DNA of 45,923 nucleotides, taken from positions 1 to 45,923 of the forward strand of contig NZ_JAEUAV010000036.1 of NCBI RefSeq assembly GCF_019511605.1, given 5' to 3'. The notes under the pieces were generated by a model. That model ran no database searches. It worked only from the letters and a program-made list of their open reading frames with translations, and was not told where the DNA came from. Origin of the DNA: Paraburkholderia phenoliruptrix (GTDB lineage: Bacteria > Pseudomonadota > Gammaproteobacteria > Burkholderiales > Burkholderiaceae). The translations under genes and the position numbers were made by a program. Of this stretch, positions 22,946-31,553 are shown piece by piece; position 1 is the stretch's first letter; every line of letters starts with the position of its first letter.

Positions 22946-24103
22946 CTAGTTTGCGGCCGCGACTGCCGCCGACGGGCCGCTCGCGCCGGCCTCCAGCCAT
23001 GCCGCGAGCAGCGGGCGCGCGGCCTTGCGGCTGATGGGATGGAACGCAAGACAGCGACTAATTGCCAATTGCGTCATAAGCTCGCGGTCACGAACGAAGG
23101 CAAGGCCGCCTGCGAGCTCCGCTGCCTGCATCGCGCATCGCTCGATAATGCGTTGCACGCCGAAGCGGATCATCAGCACCCGTGCAAGCAGGCTTTCGTT
23201 AGGCTCACACGTCTGCATCAGATGAACCGCGCCGTCCAGCGCCGCCTGCGCCGACTCCAGCTCACCGCCAAGCAGCACGCGCTCGGTCTCGTCAACGCCC
23301 GTATCAGCCACAACGCGCTCTGCCATGCCGCTCACCGCGCCGAGGTAACTGGCCGATGCAACGATCTCGAACCAGCACAGACCCAACACCTCGGCGGACG
23401 CCACGACTTGCGCGGTCTCGTTGTCGCCTTCGGCTGCAAGCAGCACCTGATCCGCTGAGACCCTGACCTTGTCGAAGCGCAGCTCGTGGTTATCAGCGGC
23501 GGCGAGCAGCGGCACGCTCCAGAATGGCCGCTGCGTGACGCCCGGCTCGCCAGCGGGAAGAACCGCAAGGCCGGTCCGTTTGCCGCCGTCCGGCGTCTTC
23601 ACCGCCACCCCCACCGTGATGATGTCCATGCAGCCCGACATCGTACAGGGCTTCTTGCTGCCGTCGATCAGGAAGTCAGCACCGTCTGGCGTCATGTAGA
23701 CCGTGGAGTCGAGGATGCCAGCTCCGCGCCGTCCTTCAGCGAAAGCGGACGCGACAAGCAGGTCGTCATGCGCGACGTCGCGCAACATTCTCTCGCAGCA
23801 TGGCACATAGGCCGCAAGTGCGTTACAGAAACTCACCGTGAAATTGTGCATGGTCAGCATGAGCGCCATGGACGGCGCGCGTGCCGCCACGGCGCGCTGC
23901 ATGCGAATGCCGTCATATGGCGAGATCGCCGCACCGCCTAGCGACGATGGCACCCACAGGCGCGGCAACCGGTACCTTCGGATAAGAGCTCTGATAGCCG
24001 CAGGTTCTTTGCCTTCCATGACGAGCAGGCCTTGCTCAGCGAGTTCGCCATCCAATCCTGGCGCGTACTGTTCGAGCACGGCGCGGGAATCTTGCAGAAG
24101 CAT
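22946..24103 (-). CDS. Acyl-CoA-dehydrogenase-like flavoprotein, pathway enzyme
   Basis: The 385-aa protein follows the acyl-CoA dehydrogenase fold: an N-terminal helical domain (AVLEQYAPGLDGELAEQGLL, LWVPSSLGGAAISPYDGIR), a middle beta domain (LVASAFAEGRRGAGILDSTV, then DGADFLIDGSKKPCTMSG) and a C-terminal helical bundle (GLCWFEIVASASYLGAVSGMAERV). The usual C-terminal YEGT segment with the catalytic Glu is not visible; that region reads AISRCLAFHPISRKAARPLL. It may act on a carrier-bound acyl chain, as TamT does in tambjamine biosynthesis, or on another acyl or amine substrate. The start at 24103 has AAGGAAAA upstream and lies 13 bp after the preceding gene. Confidence 0.75.
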   Translation of the reverse strand: MLLQDSRAVLEQYAPGLDGELAEQGLLVMEGKEPAAIRALIRRYRLPRLWVPSSLGGAAISPYDGIRMQRAVAARAPSMALMLTMHNFTVSFCNALAAYVPCCERMLRDVAHDDLLVASAFAEGRRGAGILDSTVYMTPDGADFLIDGSKKPCTMSGCMDIITVGVAVKTPDGGKRTGLAVLPAGEPGVTQRPFWSVPLLAAADNHELRFDKVRVSADQVLLAAEGDNETAQVVASAEVLGLCWFEIVASASYLGAVSGMAERVVADTGVDETERVLLGGELESAQAALDGAVHLMQTCEPNESLLARVLMIRFGVQRIIERCAMQAAELAGGLAFVRDRELMTQLAISRCLAFHPISRKAARPLLAAWLEAGASGPSAAVAAAN

Positions 24104-24116
24104 GAGTTTTCCTTTT

Positions 24117-25439
24117 CTAGTAGGTGATTCGGCTCGAACGGCGCAGCCATCCGAGGTAAAGAGGCAACAACCGTGCGAGCAGGCGGCGCGGAACGCGAGG
24201 CGCACGCGGACAACACCACGGAACCTCGGGCATGGGGCTGAGCCCGGCCAGCGTGCGAGCGAGATCCCGCCCGGCCGACATGGCCAGCGCAATGCCGTGC
24301 CCGTTCCACGCTCCGACATGCCAATGGCGGCAGTCCAGGTCGAGCGGCGCGACAATTGGCCAGTCGTTGAGCGTGCATCCGAGTAAGCCATGCCAGCGGG
24401 CGTCGAACGGTACCGAGCGAAGAGACGGGAAAAACATCGCTAACTGTTCGCTGAGTTCTTCTGTGCAGCGCGCGGCTAGGGGCGGAGCAATAGCGTTATT
24501 GCCAGCGAACCGGTAACTACCCCCAATCAGCAGACGTCCGTCAGCGAGAGGACGCATGAAATTGAAGAGAGGACGCGCATCGAAAATACCTTGCCCATCG
24601 GTCCAGCCAATCGAAGCGCGCTCCGCCTCCGAGAGCGGCCGCGTGCGCGCGCCGAACGCAGCGACCGGTATGACGTTGAGCCGCAGCAGACCCAGCTTGC
24701 CGATGCCGCTGTCCACCGCCAGGACGACGCGCGACGCCCGAACCGCGCCGCGAGCTGTCACGAGTGCGCTGATGCTGCGCTCGATGCGGATAACGCAAGT
24801 GTTTTCGTGAATGCGAACGCCGAGTGCGAGCGCAGCTCGCTTCAGGCCGATGCACAGTCGCGCGGGATTAAGCGTGCTCGCCGGAAACACGAGCGCGTTG
24901 CGAATGCGGTGGGCATCCGGTAGCGACGCGCGCACTGCATCAGCCGAAAGCAACGGCAGGTCGAAGCCCAGTGAAGAGAAAATCTGCGCGCGCTTCTCAA
25001 GCTGCAATGCGTCGGTGTCCCGCAACGCGACCTGCCACTGGCCCGCGTGGTGCATCTCACAGTCGATGGCGAATTCCGCCACGACCTGCCGCACCAGCTC
25101 AACTGCATCGAGCGAATATTGATGCGCCGCTCTTGCGAACTCAGCTCCGAGCGATCTCACCTGCGTTTCTATCGGCGGGCCGATTCGCGGCGCGCACTGG
25201 CCCGAATTCAAGCCGCTCTGCCCATATCCGATGCGACCCGCTTCGAGCACTAGTACATCGAGCCGCGGCGCAAGCAGCTTGAGATGCAAGGCCGTGGACA
25301 GTCCCGCGAGACCTCCGCCGACGATCGCAACGTCGCAAGCTGTGTCGCCGGGCGCAGCGGCAGTGAGCTCGTCGATTGGACTGTCGAGCCACACGCTTGT
25401 ATGAGCACCCTGAACGGCTGGCGGAACGACACGCGCCAT
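24117..25439 (-). CDS. FAD-dependent amine/amino-acid oxidoreductase (DAO family)
   Basis: The 440-aa enzyme has the FAD-binding dinucleotide fold, with CDVAIVGGGLAGLSTALHLK near residues 35-54. The DAO-type second half includes YGQSGLNSGQ, the NALVFPASTLNPARLCIGLK loop and a C-terminal WHVGAWNGHGIALAMSAGRDLA. The family oxidises amines or amino acids, such as sarcosine or D-amino acids, to imines. The first ATG at 25439 overlaps the stop of the DUF2156 gene (TGATG), so translation is coupled. An upstream in-frame Met (25472) lies inside that gene. In this pathway it may oxidise an aminoacyl or alkylamine part of the product. This is inferred from context. Confidence 0.85.
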   Translation of the reverse strand: MARVVPPAVQGAHTSVWLDSPIDELTAAAPGDTACDVAIVGGGLAGLSTALHLKLLAPRLDVLVLEAGRIGYGQSGLNSGQCAPRIGPPIETQVRSLGAEFARAAHQYSLDAVELVRQVVAEFAIDCEMHHAGQWQVALRDTDALQLEKRAQIFSSLGFDLPLLSADAVRASLPDAHRIRNALVFPASTLNPARLCIGLKRAALALGVRIHENTCVIRIERSISALVTARGAVRASRVVLAVDSGIGKLGLLRLNVIPVAAFGARTRPLSEAERASIGWTDGQGIFDARPLFNFMRPLADGRLLIGGSYRFAGNNAIAPPLAARCTEELSEQLAMFFPSLRSVPFDARWHGLLGCTLNDWPIVAPLDLDCRHWHVGAWNGHGIALAMSAGRDLARTLAGLSPMPEVPWCCPRAPRVPRRLLARLLPLYLGWLRRSSRITY

Positions 25440-26473
25440 CAGATGGCCCTCGTCAGACGCAGGAATTGCCACAATCCCCCGAGCGTGCCGCCTCGCTCGA
25501 ACGCCACGTACTCAGGCTGAACCAGGTCCGGTGCCCACTTGAGTTTGTATTGCAGTTGCGCCTGCGCGGGGTAGATAAAGCTGCCGTGCTGAGCCAGTTG
25601 CTGGAAGGCCCACGCCGTCATTCGGCTGAATGCTGGCAACTCATGCGCGGGATTCAGCGACGTCAGCGGCGTAAAACCAAAGTTCAGCATGCGGGCGCCT
25701 TCGGCGATAAAGCGCTCGACGGCCGTTACGTTGATCAGTTCCATCACCCCGCTCGGGGCGTCGGGCTTGCGACGGCTGAGGTCGTGCATCCAGCCCGCGT
25801 GCTGACCGAAGCTCGCGGTATAGAGCACATATGCAACCGGTGTGTCGTTCAGCATGGCCACCAATATCCGCTTGCAGGACCGGTCGAAGTCTGCAGGAGC
25901 ACCTACCTCGCCTATCAGGAACGCCAGCTCTTTCGCGCCTTTTTCGCCGATCCATTCGCGGTCGATAGTTGCGATGGCGTCCCACATAGGGGCCGTGGCC
26001 GACAGGTCGGCACCGAGTTCGAGCACGCGCACGCCGCTGCGGCGGGCGCGGGAAATCTTGTTGCGGAGCTTGATGAACGGCGTGCCCGAAAGCTTGAATT
26101 GCTCGAGCGTCACGCTATACGAAGCGCCGATCTGATTAACGCTGAACCCGCGGCTCACAAACAGCTCCGCGTCGCCGCGCAGCAACTGCACCGCGACAAC
26201 TTTGCGGCGCTCACGGCACGCCCATTGCAAAAACCGATCGAGCAATGCGGCGCGCTTGTCGGGTGCCGCGGTAATCCCCGCGACCATCACCACGTGCGCC
26301 CGCCCCGCGAACCGATAGGCGATCATGCCGCCGATATCCGGCACTTGAAATCGTAAGGTGTGCCGGTTCAATGCCAGAAGTGCGGATGGATGATCAGCGT
26401 ATGCCCGCAGCGTGTTCAACGCTCCTGCAGGCGTGGTAGCCACTGACGTGGTCACACAAAGCTCAGGCTGCAT
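25439..26473 (-). CDS. DUF2156 (MprF/LPG-synthase C-terminal-like) aminoacyl transferase
   Basis: The 344-aa soluble protein resembles the catalytic C-terminal domain of lysyl-phosphatidylglycerol synthase (tandem GNAT fold). Landmarks are YSVTLEQFKLSGTPFIKLRN with KISRARRSGVRVLEL, IDREWIGEKGAKELAFLIGE, VAYVLYTASFGQHAGWMHDL and GVMELINVTAVERFIAEGARMLNFG. The MprF membrane flippase half is absent. Family members transfer amino acids from aminoacyl-tRNA to lipids. The start at 26473 has GAGGAGG five bases upstream; the gene overlaps the previous one by 11 bases and the next by one. In this operon it could acylate a fatty amine with an amino acid. This is inference. Confidence 0.78.
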   Translation of the reverse strand: MQPELCVTTSVATTPAGALNTLRAYADHPSALLALNRHTLRFQVPDIGGMIAYRFAGRAHVVMVAGITAAPDKRAALLDRFLQWACRERRKVVAVQLLRGDAELFVSRGFSVNQIGASYSVTLEQFKLSGTPFIKLRNKISRARRSGVRVLELGADLSATAPMWDAIATIDREWIGEKGAKELAFLIGEVGAPADFDRSCKRILVAMLNDTPVAYVLYTASFGQHAGWMHDLSRRKPDAPSGVMELINVTAVERFIAEGARMLNFGFTPLTSLNPAHELPAFSRMTAWAFQQLAQHGSFIYPAQAQLQYKLKWAPDLVQPEYVAFERGGTLGGLWQFLRLTRAI

Positions 26474-26939
26474 CTGCGCCTCCTCTCTCGTGCGCGACAC
26501 TTTGTGCATAGCTTGTCTTGAATGCCGCGAAGTCCGGATGCAACGCAGGCTCGAAACTCAGCCCGAACGGCTTCAGGAAATTGCCAAATATCGCCCGGTC
26601 GCCGCACAGGTGAATGGGAATGGCCAGCAGGGCCCATTCGGGCTCGACAAACCAGGCCCACGCCGCTGCGACGAAAATCCCTGATAAAGCGCTGTGCGCA
26701 ACGTTGTACAGAACATAAAAACGACGCGCGATTCTTCTTCCATACTGACGCCGGTGTGCGACGGCGCCTGGCAGATAACCGATCAAATCGATATATAGAA
26801 ACAGGAACGCGAACGCCCACCAGCGAATCTGTGTCCAGTGCGCGACGAGCAACCCGACGCATATGGTGAGCGCGGCCAGGTACTCGAGGCGGATCAGTCT
26901 GTACGTAACCGGCGTCTCAAAGAGGTTGTGGTGATCCAT
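26463..26939 (-). CDS. Small multi-pass membrane protein of the biosynthetic operon, 158 aa
   Basis: Three to four hydrophobic segments lie at about residues 18-34 (LEYLAALTICVGLLVAHW), 38-56 (WWAFAFLFLYIDLIGYLPG), 76-100 (VLYNVAHSALSGIFVAAAWAW) and 103-115. The arrangement YNVAHSAL followed by IPIHLCGDRAIFGNFLKPFG recalls the DUF4260-type membrane family, which has a similar YN-x-x-H and GxDRxxGY order, but the match is uncertain. Conserved polar His and Asp residues inside membrane helices suggest catalysis or transport of a lipid product. Downstream of the GST gene (10-bp gap), upstream of and overlapping the DUF2156 gene. Confidence 0.65.
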   Translation of the reverse strand: MDHHNLFETPVTYRLIRLEYLAALTICVGLLVAHWTQIRWWAFAFLFLYIDLIGYLPGAVAHRRQYGRRIARRFYVLYNVAHSALSGIFVAAAWAWFVEPEWALLAIPIHLCGDRAIFGNFLKPFGLSFEPALHPDFAAFKTSYAQSVAHERGGADAA

Positions 26940-26949
26940 CGGTTCCTCG

Positions 26950-27753
26950 TCAGGCCGTCTGCTGCACTAGCGCCGCTAACTTGTGATGTGCCGCGATCAC
27001 CAACTGCGTCAGCAGACTCTGCGAGTTTGCATCCACGTACCGTACGAACGACGCCTGCATGGAGGGCCTTGCGAGCATCCGCAGATACCACGCGCGGACG
27101 TTCGGCACTTCCTCAAAAGTCATCATGTCACTCAGTCCCACGTGTTCGGCGCGCATGACATAGGGCAGGGCCGCAAAGTCAGCAAGACTGCATGTGGGGC
27201 CGGCGAGCCATGCGTGTGCGTCGCCGAGTTGCGCCTCCATGCGCCTGAAGAACGCGCGATACTGGCCAACACAGTGCTTCAGATCCGGTGCGTCGAGACC
27301 ATGCTCGAGCACGCTCGTGCGCCAGGCACGAACCTTCGAATCGGGGATCGCCTCCAGCAAAGCGCTCACGACCTCATGTGGCTGCTCGAGCAGCAAAGGC
27401 CGCGCGAGCACGGCATACGTCACCACACCTGACGCATGATGCAATTCGCGCTCTATCCACTGATTCCATTGGCGCGCCACATAGCGATCCGGTGCGGCGG
27501 CAGGCATTAGCGGATGCTGTGCAAAAGCCTCGTCGAGGTACTCGCAGATGAACCACGAGTCAGTCAGCACGCGTCCGTCGTGCTCGAGGACGGGAACCTC
27601 GGCGCGGGCGTTGAGTTGGAGAAAGTCCGCCGAAAGATGCTCCCCCGCAAGGAGATCGATGAGTCTGTCGTTCCATTCCAGCTGCTTTTCGGCAAGCGCG
27701 AGCCGGACCTTTTGTGAAGCAACTGAAAACGGCGAGTGATGAAGTGTCAGCAC
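26950..27753 (-). CDS. Glutathione S-transferase family protein
   Basis: The 267-aa protein begins with a thioredoxin-fold N-terminal domain (LTLHHSPFSVASQKVRLALAEK) followed by the cis-Pro and GSH-gamma-glutamyl site (NARAEVPVLEHDGRVLTDSW, ICEYLDE). The C-terminal helical domain has WLAGPTCSLADFAALPYVMR, the family's N-capping motif. A Ser at position 7 or 10 may activate glutathione. The family conjugates or isomerises electrophiles and may detoxify an aldehyde or epoxide intermediate. The start is a GTG at 27753 with GGAGAG upstream. The same-strand neighbours are 10-17 bp away. Confidence 0.85.
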   Translation of the reverse strand: MLTLHHSPFSVASQKVRLALAEKQLEWNDRLIDLLAGEHLSADFLQLNARAEVPVLEHDGRVLTDSWFICEYLDEAFAQHPLMPAAAPDRYVARQWNQWIERELHHASGVVTYAVLARPLLLEQPHEVVSALLEAIPDSKVRAWRTSVLEHGLDAPDLKHCVGQYRAFFRRMEAQLGDAHAWLAGPTCSLADFAALPYVMRAEHVGLSDMMTFEEVPNVRAWYLRMLARPSMQASFVRYVDANSQSLLTQLVIAAHHKLAALVQQTA

Positions 27754-27770
27754 GGTGTATCTCTCCGAAA

Positions 27771-28415
27771 TTACCAGACGAGTGGAAGGAGGCGTTTTAC
27801 GCGGCGGCTATAGCTGAGGTACTCGTCGCCGAAGGTCTGCAGCATCAGTTGTTCTTCGTACCCGATGCGCCTCACGAATGCGACCAGCAGAAGGAAGCCA
27901 GCCAGCGCCGCGGCAAGCGGGGCGTGCATGCCAAGAAGAATTCCGACGTAGAGGAACCACGCTCCGGTGTAGCCCGGATGACGCATCAGACGATAAGGTC
28001 CGCTCGATACGACCTGCTGTCCGCTCTGGACCCGAACGTGCCAGGTGAAAAACCGTCCCAAGGCCGCCACAGCCCATCCGCGCAGCAACGCCCCGGCAAT
28101 CGCGACGCCAAACGCGCCAACCGCGAACGCGTCCCATGACATGCTCTCGGGGTAGCGCAGTGTCAAAGACTCGACCATGCCCGCGAGCAGGGTTAGGTAG
28201 ACCGTCCACACGAGCTGCTTCGCCGTGCCTCGATCTTCGGGCGGCGCATCATGATCGAGTGGGCTATACGCTGGCTGCGTCAGCGAGGCGAGCATGCCTG
28301 CCAGGGCGACCGCCCAGAGTTTCGACGAGAGAAGCGCCTGCGGCTGAAGCAGCAAGGCCGGCAGCGCGAAGATCAACGCGACGGCGGCGAGACCGGTGAG
28401 AAACTTGCGGATCAT
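27771..28415 (-). CDS. Isoprenylcysteine-carboxyl-methyltransferase-type membrane methyltransferase
   Basis: The 214-aa membrane protein has about five hydrophobic helices. The ICMT/PEMT core lies at the C-terminus, with the cofactor-binding GPYRLMRHPGYTGAWFLY and the final EEQLMLQTFGDEYLSYSRRV. Family members transfer methyl from S-adenosylmethionine to carboxylates or amines of lipidic substrates inside the membrane. In this operon a fatty amine or its aminoacyl derivative is a plausible substrate (N- or O-methylation), which is inferred. The ATG at 28415 lies 12 bp after the P450 stop. Confidence 0.83.
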   Translation of the reverse strand: MIRKFLTGLAAVALIFALPALLLQPQALLSSKLWAVALAGMLASLTQPAYSPLDHDAPPEDRGTAKQLVWTVYLTLLAGMVESLTLRYPESMSWDAFAVGAFGVAIAGALLRGWAVAALGRFFTWHVRVQSGQQVVSSGPYRLMRHPGYTGAWFLYVGILLGMHAPLAAALAGFLLLVAFVRRIGYEEQLMLQTFGDEYLSYSRRVKRLLPLVW

Positions 28416-28427
28416 GTCGGGCTCCTC

Positions 28428-29666
28428 TTACGCTGTAGCCGGCAGCGTTTGCAGTCCACGGAATACCACCGTGCCCGGCAGCCAGCGCGGCTCCTCGATA
28501 TCTGGCTGGAGGTTTGGCAGATGCTCAAAAATGGCTCGAAGAGCTACCTCGGCCTCTACTTGCCCCAGGTGCGCACCGAGGCAGAAATGTGGGCCGCCGC
28601 CAAAAGAGAGCGGGTGGTTGCTCGTGCGTGTGACGTCGAAGCGCTCAGCGTCTGGCCACGCCGCTGCGTCGCGGTTGGCCGACGCGAGAATGCAAAGGAT
28701 CGTCTCGCCGGATTGGATGGACGCCCCGGCGACCTCGACGTCTTCGCGAGCCTGCCGGGGCGTCATCTGAACGGCAGAGTCGTAGCGCACCATCTCGCTT
28801 ACGGCGCGAGGCAGCAGCGTCAGGTCGTTCCGGAGCGCATGCAGTTGCTCAGGGTTGCGGTAGAGCGCGAGAAGACCGTTGCCAATTGTGTTCACCGTGG
28901 TTTCCTGGCCGCCCACGAACATCATCCGCAGGTTGTCCACGGCCTCGGCTCGTGTGATCAAACCGGCGGTTTCGGCCGCGGCAAGTTGAGAGGTGAGGTC
29001 ATCGCCCGGGTGCTGTCGGCGCAGTTCGAGCAGCCATTCAAAATATTGGCGAGCCTCGTTGACTGCTTCGTTCTGCTCGAACATCTCAAGCGGGCTCAAG
29101 GGCGCAGGCTCCAAGGCGCGCGAACCGTTGGCCTTGCGCTGGCAGAACTTCTGCCAGTCTTCTTTCGGAACGCCGATCATGTGACAGATCACTGCACTAG
29201 GAAGCGGAAAGGCGAGATCGAGCATCACGTCGAAGGTGGGTTTCTTACGTGCCGCTTCGATGAGCTCGTACATGACCGACAACATGAACGGACGCATCGC
29301 CTCGATCCGTCGAGGCAAAAAGGACCGCGCCACGACTTCGCGCAGGCGCAGATGATCGCGGCCGTCTTTCATCACCATCATGTTGCGCGCGGACGAATAC
29401 ACCGGCTGGTCAACGATGCCCGCGCCGAGACGGTGTGCGAGATTTTCGAAGTAGAAATAGCCGCGGCCGAAACGGGCGTCCTTCAGCATGAACGCTACCT
29501 CGGCATACCTGCTCGCTATCCATACGCCGTGTGGCGACCGGTACATCGGCGCGTGCTCGCGCAGTTGCGCATAGACGCGGTAGGGATCGCGCACATGAGC
29601 GGGATGGGGGACGAGCGGGTCGAACGCCGGCGCGAAGGCAGCCGGTTGCATCAGGGACATAGACAT
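28428..29666 (-). CDS. Cytochrome P450 monooxygenase
   Basis: The 412-aa soluble bacterial P450 has the heme-thiolate motif FGGGPHFCLGAHLG with Cys362. The K-helix ExxR is in AVSEMVRYDS, and the I-helix is LRMMFVGGQETTVNT, with the conserved T pair and G-Q-E in place of the usual A-G-x-E. The length is typical (about 400 aa). It would use ferredoxin or flavodoxin partners encoded elsewhere to hydroxylate or desaturate the acyl chain or product. The start at 29666 has AGGAGG seven bases before it, the best RBS of the operon. Neighbours are 12-25 bp away. Confidence 0.93.
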   Translation of the reverse strand: MSMSLMQPAAFAPAFDPLVPHPAHVRDPYRVYAQLREHAPMYRSPHGVWIASRYAEVAFMLKDARFGRGYFYFENLAHRLGAGIVDQPVYSSARNMMVMKDGRDHLRLREVVARSFLPRRIEAMRPFMLSVMYELIEAARKKPTFDVMLDLAFPLPSAVICHMIGVPKEDWQKFCQRKANGSRALEPAPLSPLEMFEQNEAVNEARQYFEWLLELRRQHPGDDLTSQLAAAETAGLITRAEAVDNLRMMFVGGQETTVNTIGNGLLALYRNPEQLHALRNDLTLLPRAVSEMVRYDSAVQMTPRQAREDVEVAGASIQSGETILCILASANRDAAAWPDAERFDVTRTSNHPLSFGGGPHFCLGAHLGQVEAEVALRAIFEHLPNLQPDIEEPRWLPGTVVFRGLQTLPATA

Positions 29667-29691
29667 CAAAACCTCCTTTTGAAGCGACGCT

Positions 29692-31515
29692 TCAGGCGGC
29701 GACTGTGGCCGTGGTATGGGTCGGGCCAGCGGCGTTTTCGCCTGTAAATGCCGCGTTAATCCATTGCGACACCACTTGCAGACGGCCCTCCAGAAACTGC
29801 TGACGGCAAGGCCGGCGCGACAGCTTGCCGCTCGTCGTTTTTGGAATGCTTCCATTAGCGATCAGCACAACCGCATAGGGTTGGATGCCGTGATGCGTAT
29901 AGATCGCGCCGCGCATGCAGGAGATGATCTCGTCGGCGCGCAGTTCGTCGCGGCGGCCCACCTCCTGCACGAACACCAGTTGTTCGTCGTTGCGGACGCC
30001 GACGCTAAACGCGATTCCACAGCCTGGACGGACCGCATCGTGGCACTCGTCGACGGTATGTTCGATGTCGTGCGGATAATGATTGACGCCGCGAATGATG
30101 ATCAAGTCCTTGAGCCGCCCGCTCACGTACAGTTGTCCTTCGTCCATGAACCCCAGGTCGCCGGTACGCAGATAGGCTTCGGAACGACCGGCAAGGCGTG
30201 TGTTGAACGCAGCGGCTGTCTCTTCTTCGCGTTGCCAGTAGCCAGCCGTCACCGACGCGCCCGCCACCCATATCTCGCCGACGCGACCCGCGGGAAGCTC
30301 CTGCCTGCTCTCCACCGCGACAATCCGCACGTCGAGGTCTATAGCCGTCTGGCCGCAACTCACGAATTCGCTTGCGGGCACGCCGGCACCCGATGGTTCA
30401 CAGGCAATCGCGCGTCCTTCGTTTGCATAGGCAACGCTATCCACCCATTTGGTGCGAGGCGCTTCGTCGCGCCGCTTGCCGGTGACAAAAAGGGTGGTCT
30501 CGGCCATGCCGTAACACGGATAGAAAGCATGCCGGTTGAATCCGCATTGACCGAAGCGCGCAGCGAAACGTGTCAGCGTGTCGGCTCGCACGGGCTCCGC
30601 GCCCGAATAAGCGAGCTGCCAACAAGAGAGGTCGAACTCGTGCAAAGCCTCGTCCGGCACCTTGTCGATACACAACTCGTACGCGAAGTTCGGCGCGCCG
30701 CTCACGGTGCAACGCCGCTTCGAAAGTTCTCTGAACCAACGCTCGGGACGCCGCAGGAACGCCGCAGGCGCCATGAAACTGACCGTCACGCCGGCGCAGA
30801 AGGAACCCAGCAGCGCGCCAATGAGCCCCATGTCGTGATAAGGCGGCAGCCACGTCAGGTGATGATCGCCGGGCCTGAACTGGAGATGCAGCGCGATCAG
30901 ATAAACGTTATGGAGCAGGTTACGGTGCGTGAGCACGACGCCCTTCGGCGTGCCGGTGGAGCCAGACGTGTACTGCAGAATGGCAATATGTTCGCGAGAT
31001 ACAAACGGATCGCACCATTCGCCTTCGAGGTGATCGAGCGCGCCGTCGGATGCAAGCCAACGCAGCGTAGGCAGCGCATTCACCGCTTCGCCGCATTGCG
31101 TGAGGGTTGCCGCAGTGGTCAGTGCGGCAGTTGCACCGCAATCCGCGGCAACCGAGCACAAACGGTCACGCAGACGCGGATTGAGCGGTGGATAGGAGGG
31201 CACCGCAATCATGCCTGCATAGAGGCAACCAAACAGCGCGCACAGGTAATCAAGCCCCGCCGGGTAGAGCAACAGCACGCGGTCGCCGATCTTGCCGGTC
31301 ATTTGAAGCAGTGCGGCGATGCGACGGGCCCTCGCGTCGAGTTGCGCGTAGGTGATTCCACGGTCCTGCGGTTCGGCAAACGAGAAGTCGACGAAGGTGA
31401 ACGGCGTGGCTGACGGTGCGATATGTGCATAGTCACGAGCCACATCCACGAGACTCGAACTTTTGTAGGGGCTTGCTGGAACCAATAGTTCGAGTGGGGC
31501 GAGTTGAATACTCAT
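29692..31515 (-). CDS. Fatty acyl-AMP ligase (FAAL)
   Basis: The 607-aa adenylating enzyme activates a fatty acid with ATP and should hand the acyl group to a carrier protein. Motifs are ILQYTSGSTGTPKGVVLTH (P-loop, residues about 190-208), WLPPYHDMGLIGALL, CYGMAETTLFVTG (the FAAL-typical AET-x-L form) and YLRTGDLGFMDEGQLYVSGR with LKDLIIIRGVNHYPHDIE. This composition and the lack of an acyl-CoA synthetase signature favour FAAL over CoA ligase. The carrier is probably the N-terminal ACP of the next protein upstream. ATG at 31515, 38 bp after that gene's stop, with a weak RBS. Confidence 0.9.
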   Translation of the reverse strand: MSIQLAPLELLVPASPYKSSSLVDVARDYAHIAPSATPFTFVDFSFAEPQDRGITYAQLDARARRIAALLQMTGKIGDRVLLLYPAGLDYLCALFGCLYAGMIAVPSYPPLNPRLRDRLCSVAADCGATAALTTAATLTQCGEAVNALPTLRWLASDGALDHLEGEWCDPFVSREHIAILQYTSGSTGTPKGVVLTHRNLLHNVYLIALHLQFRPGDHHLTWLPPYHDMGLIGALLGSFCAGVTVSFMAPAAFLRRPERWFRELSKRRCTVSGAPNFAYELCIDKVPDEALHEFDLSCWQLAYSGAEPVRADTLTRFAARFGQCGFNRHAFYPCYGMAETTLFVTGKRRDEAPRTKWVDSVAYANEGRAIACEPSGAGVPASEFVSCGQTAIDLDVRIVAVESRQELPAGRVGEIWVAGASVTAGYWQREEETAAAFNTRLAGRSEAYLRTGDLGFMDEGQLYVSGRLKDLIIIRGVNHYPHDIEHTVDECHDAVRPGCGIAFSVGVRNDEQLVFVQEVGRRDELRADEIISCMRGAIYTHHGIQPYAVVLIANGSIPKTTSGKLSRRPCRQQFLEGRLQVVSQWINAAFTGENAAGPTHTTATVAA

Positions 31516-31553
31516 AAAGAATCCACGGAAATCAGGGCGGTGGGCAGGAAGGC

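Noticed and set aside
29716..31413. Long + strand open frame opposite the acyl-AMP ligase gene
   Set aside because: The minus-strand ligase has clear motifs, and the + frame has none.
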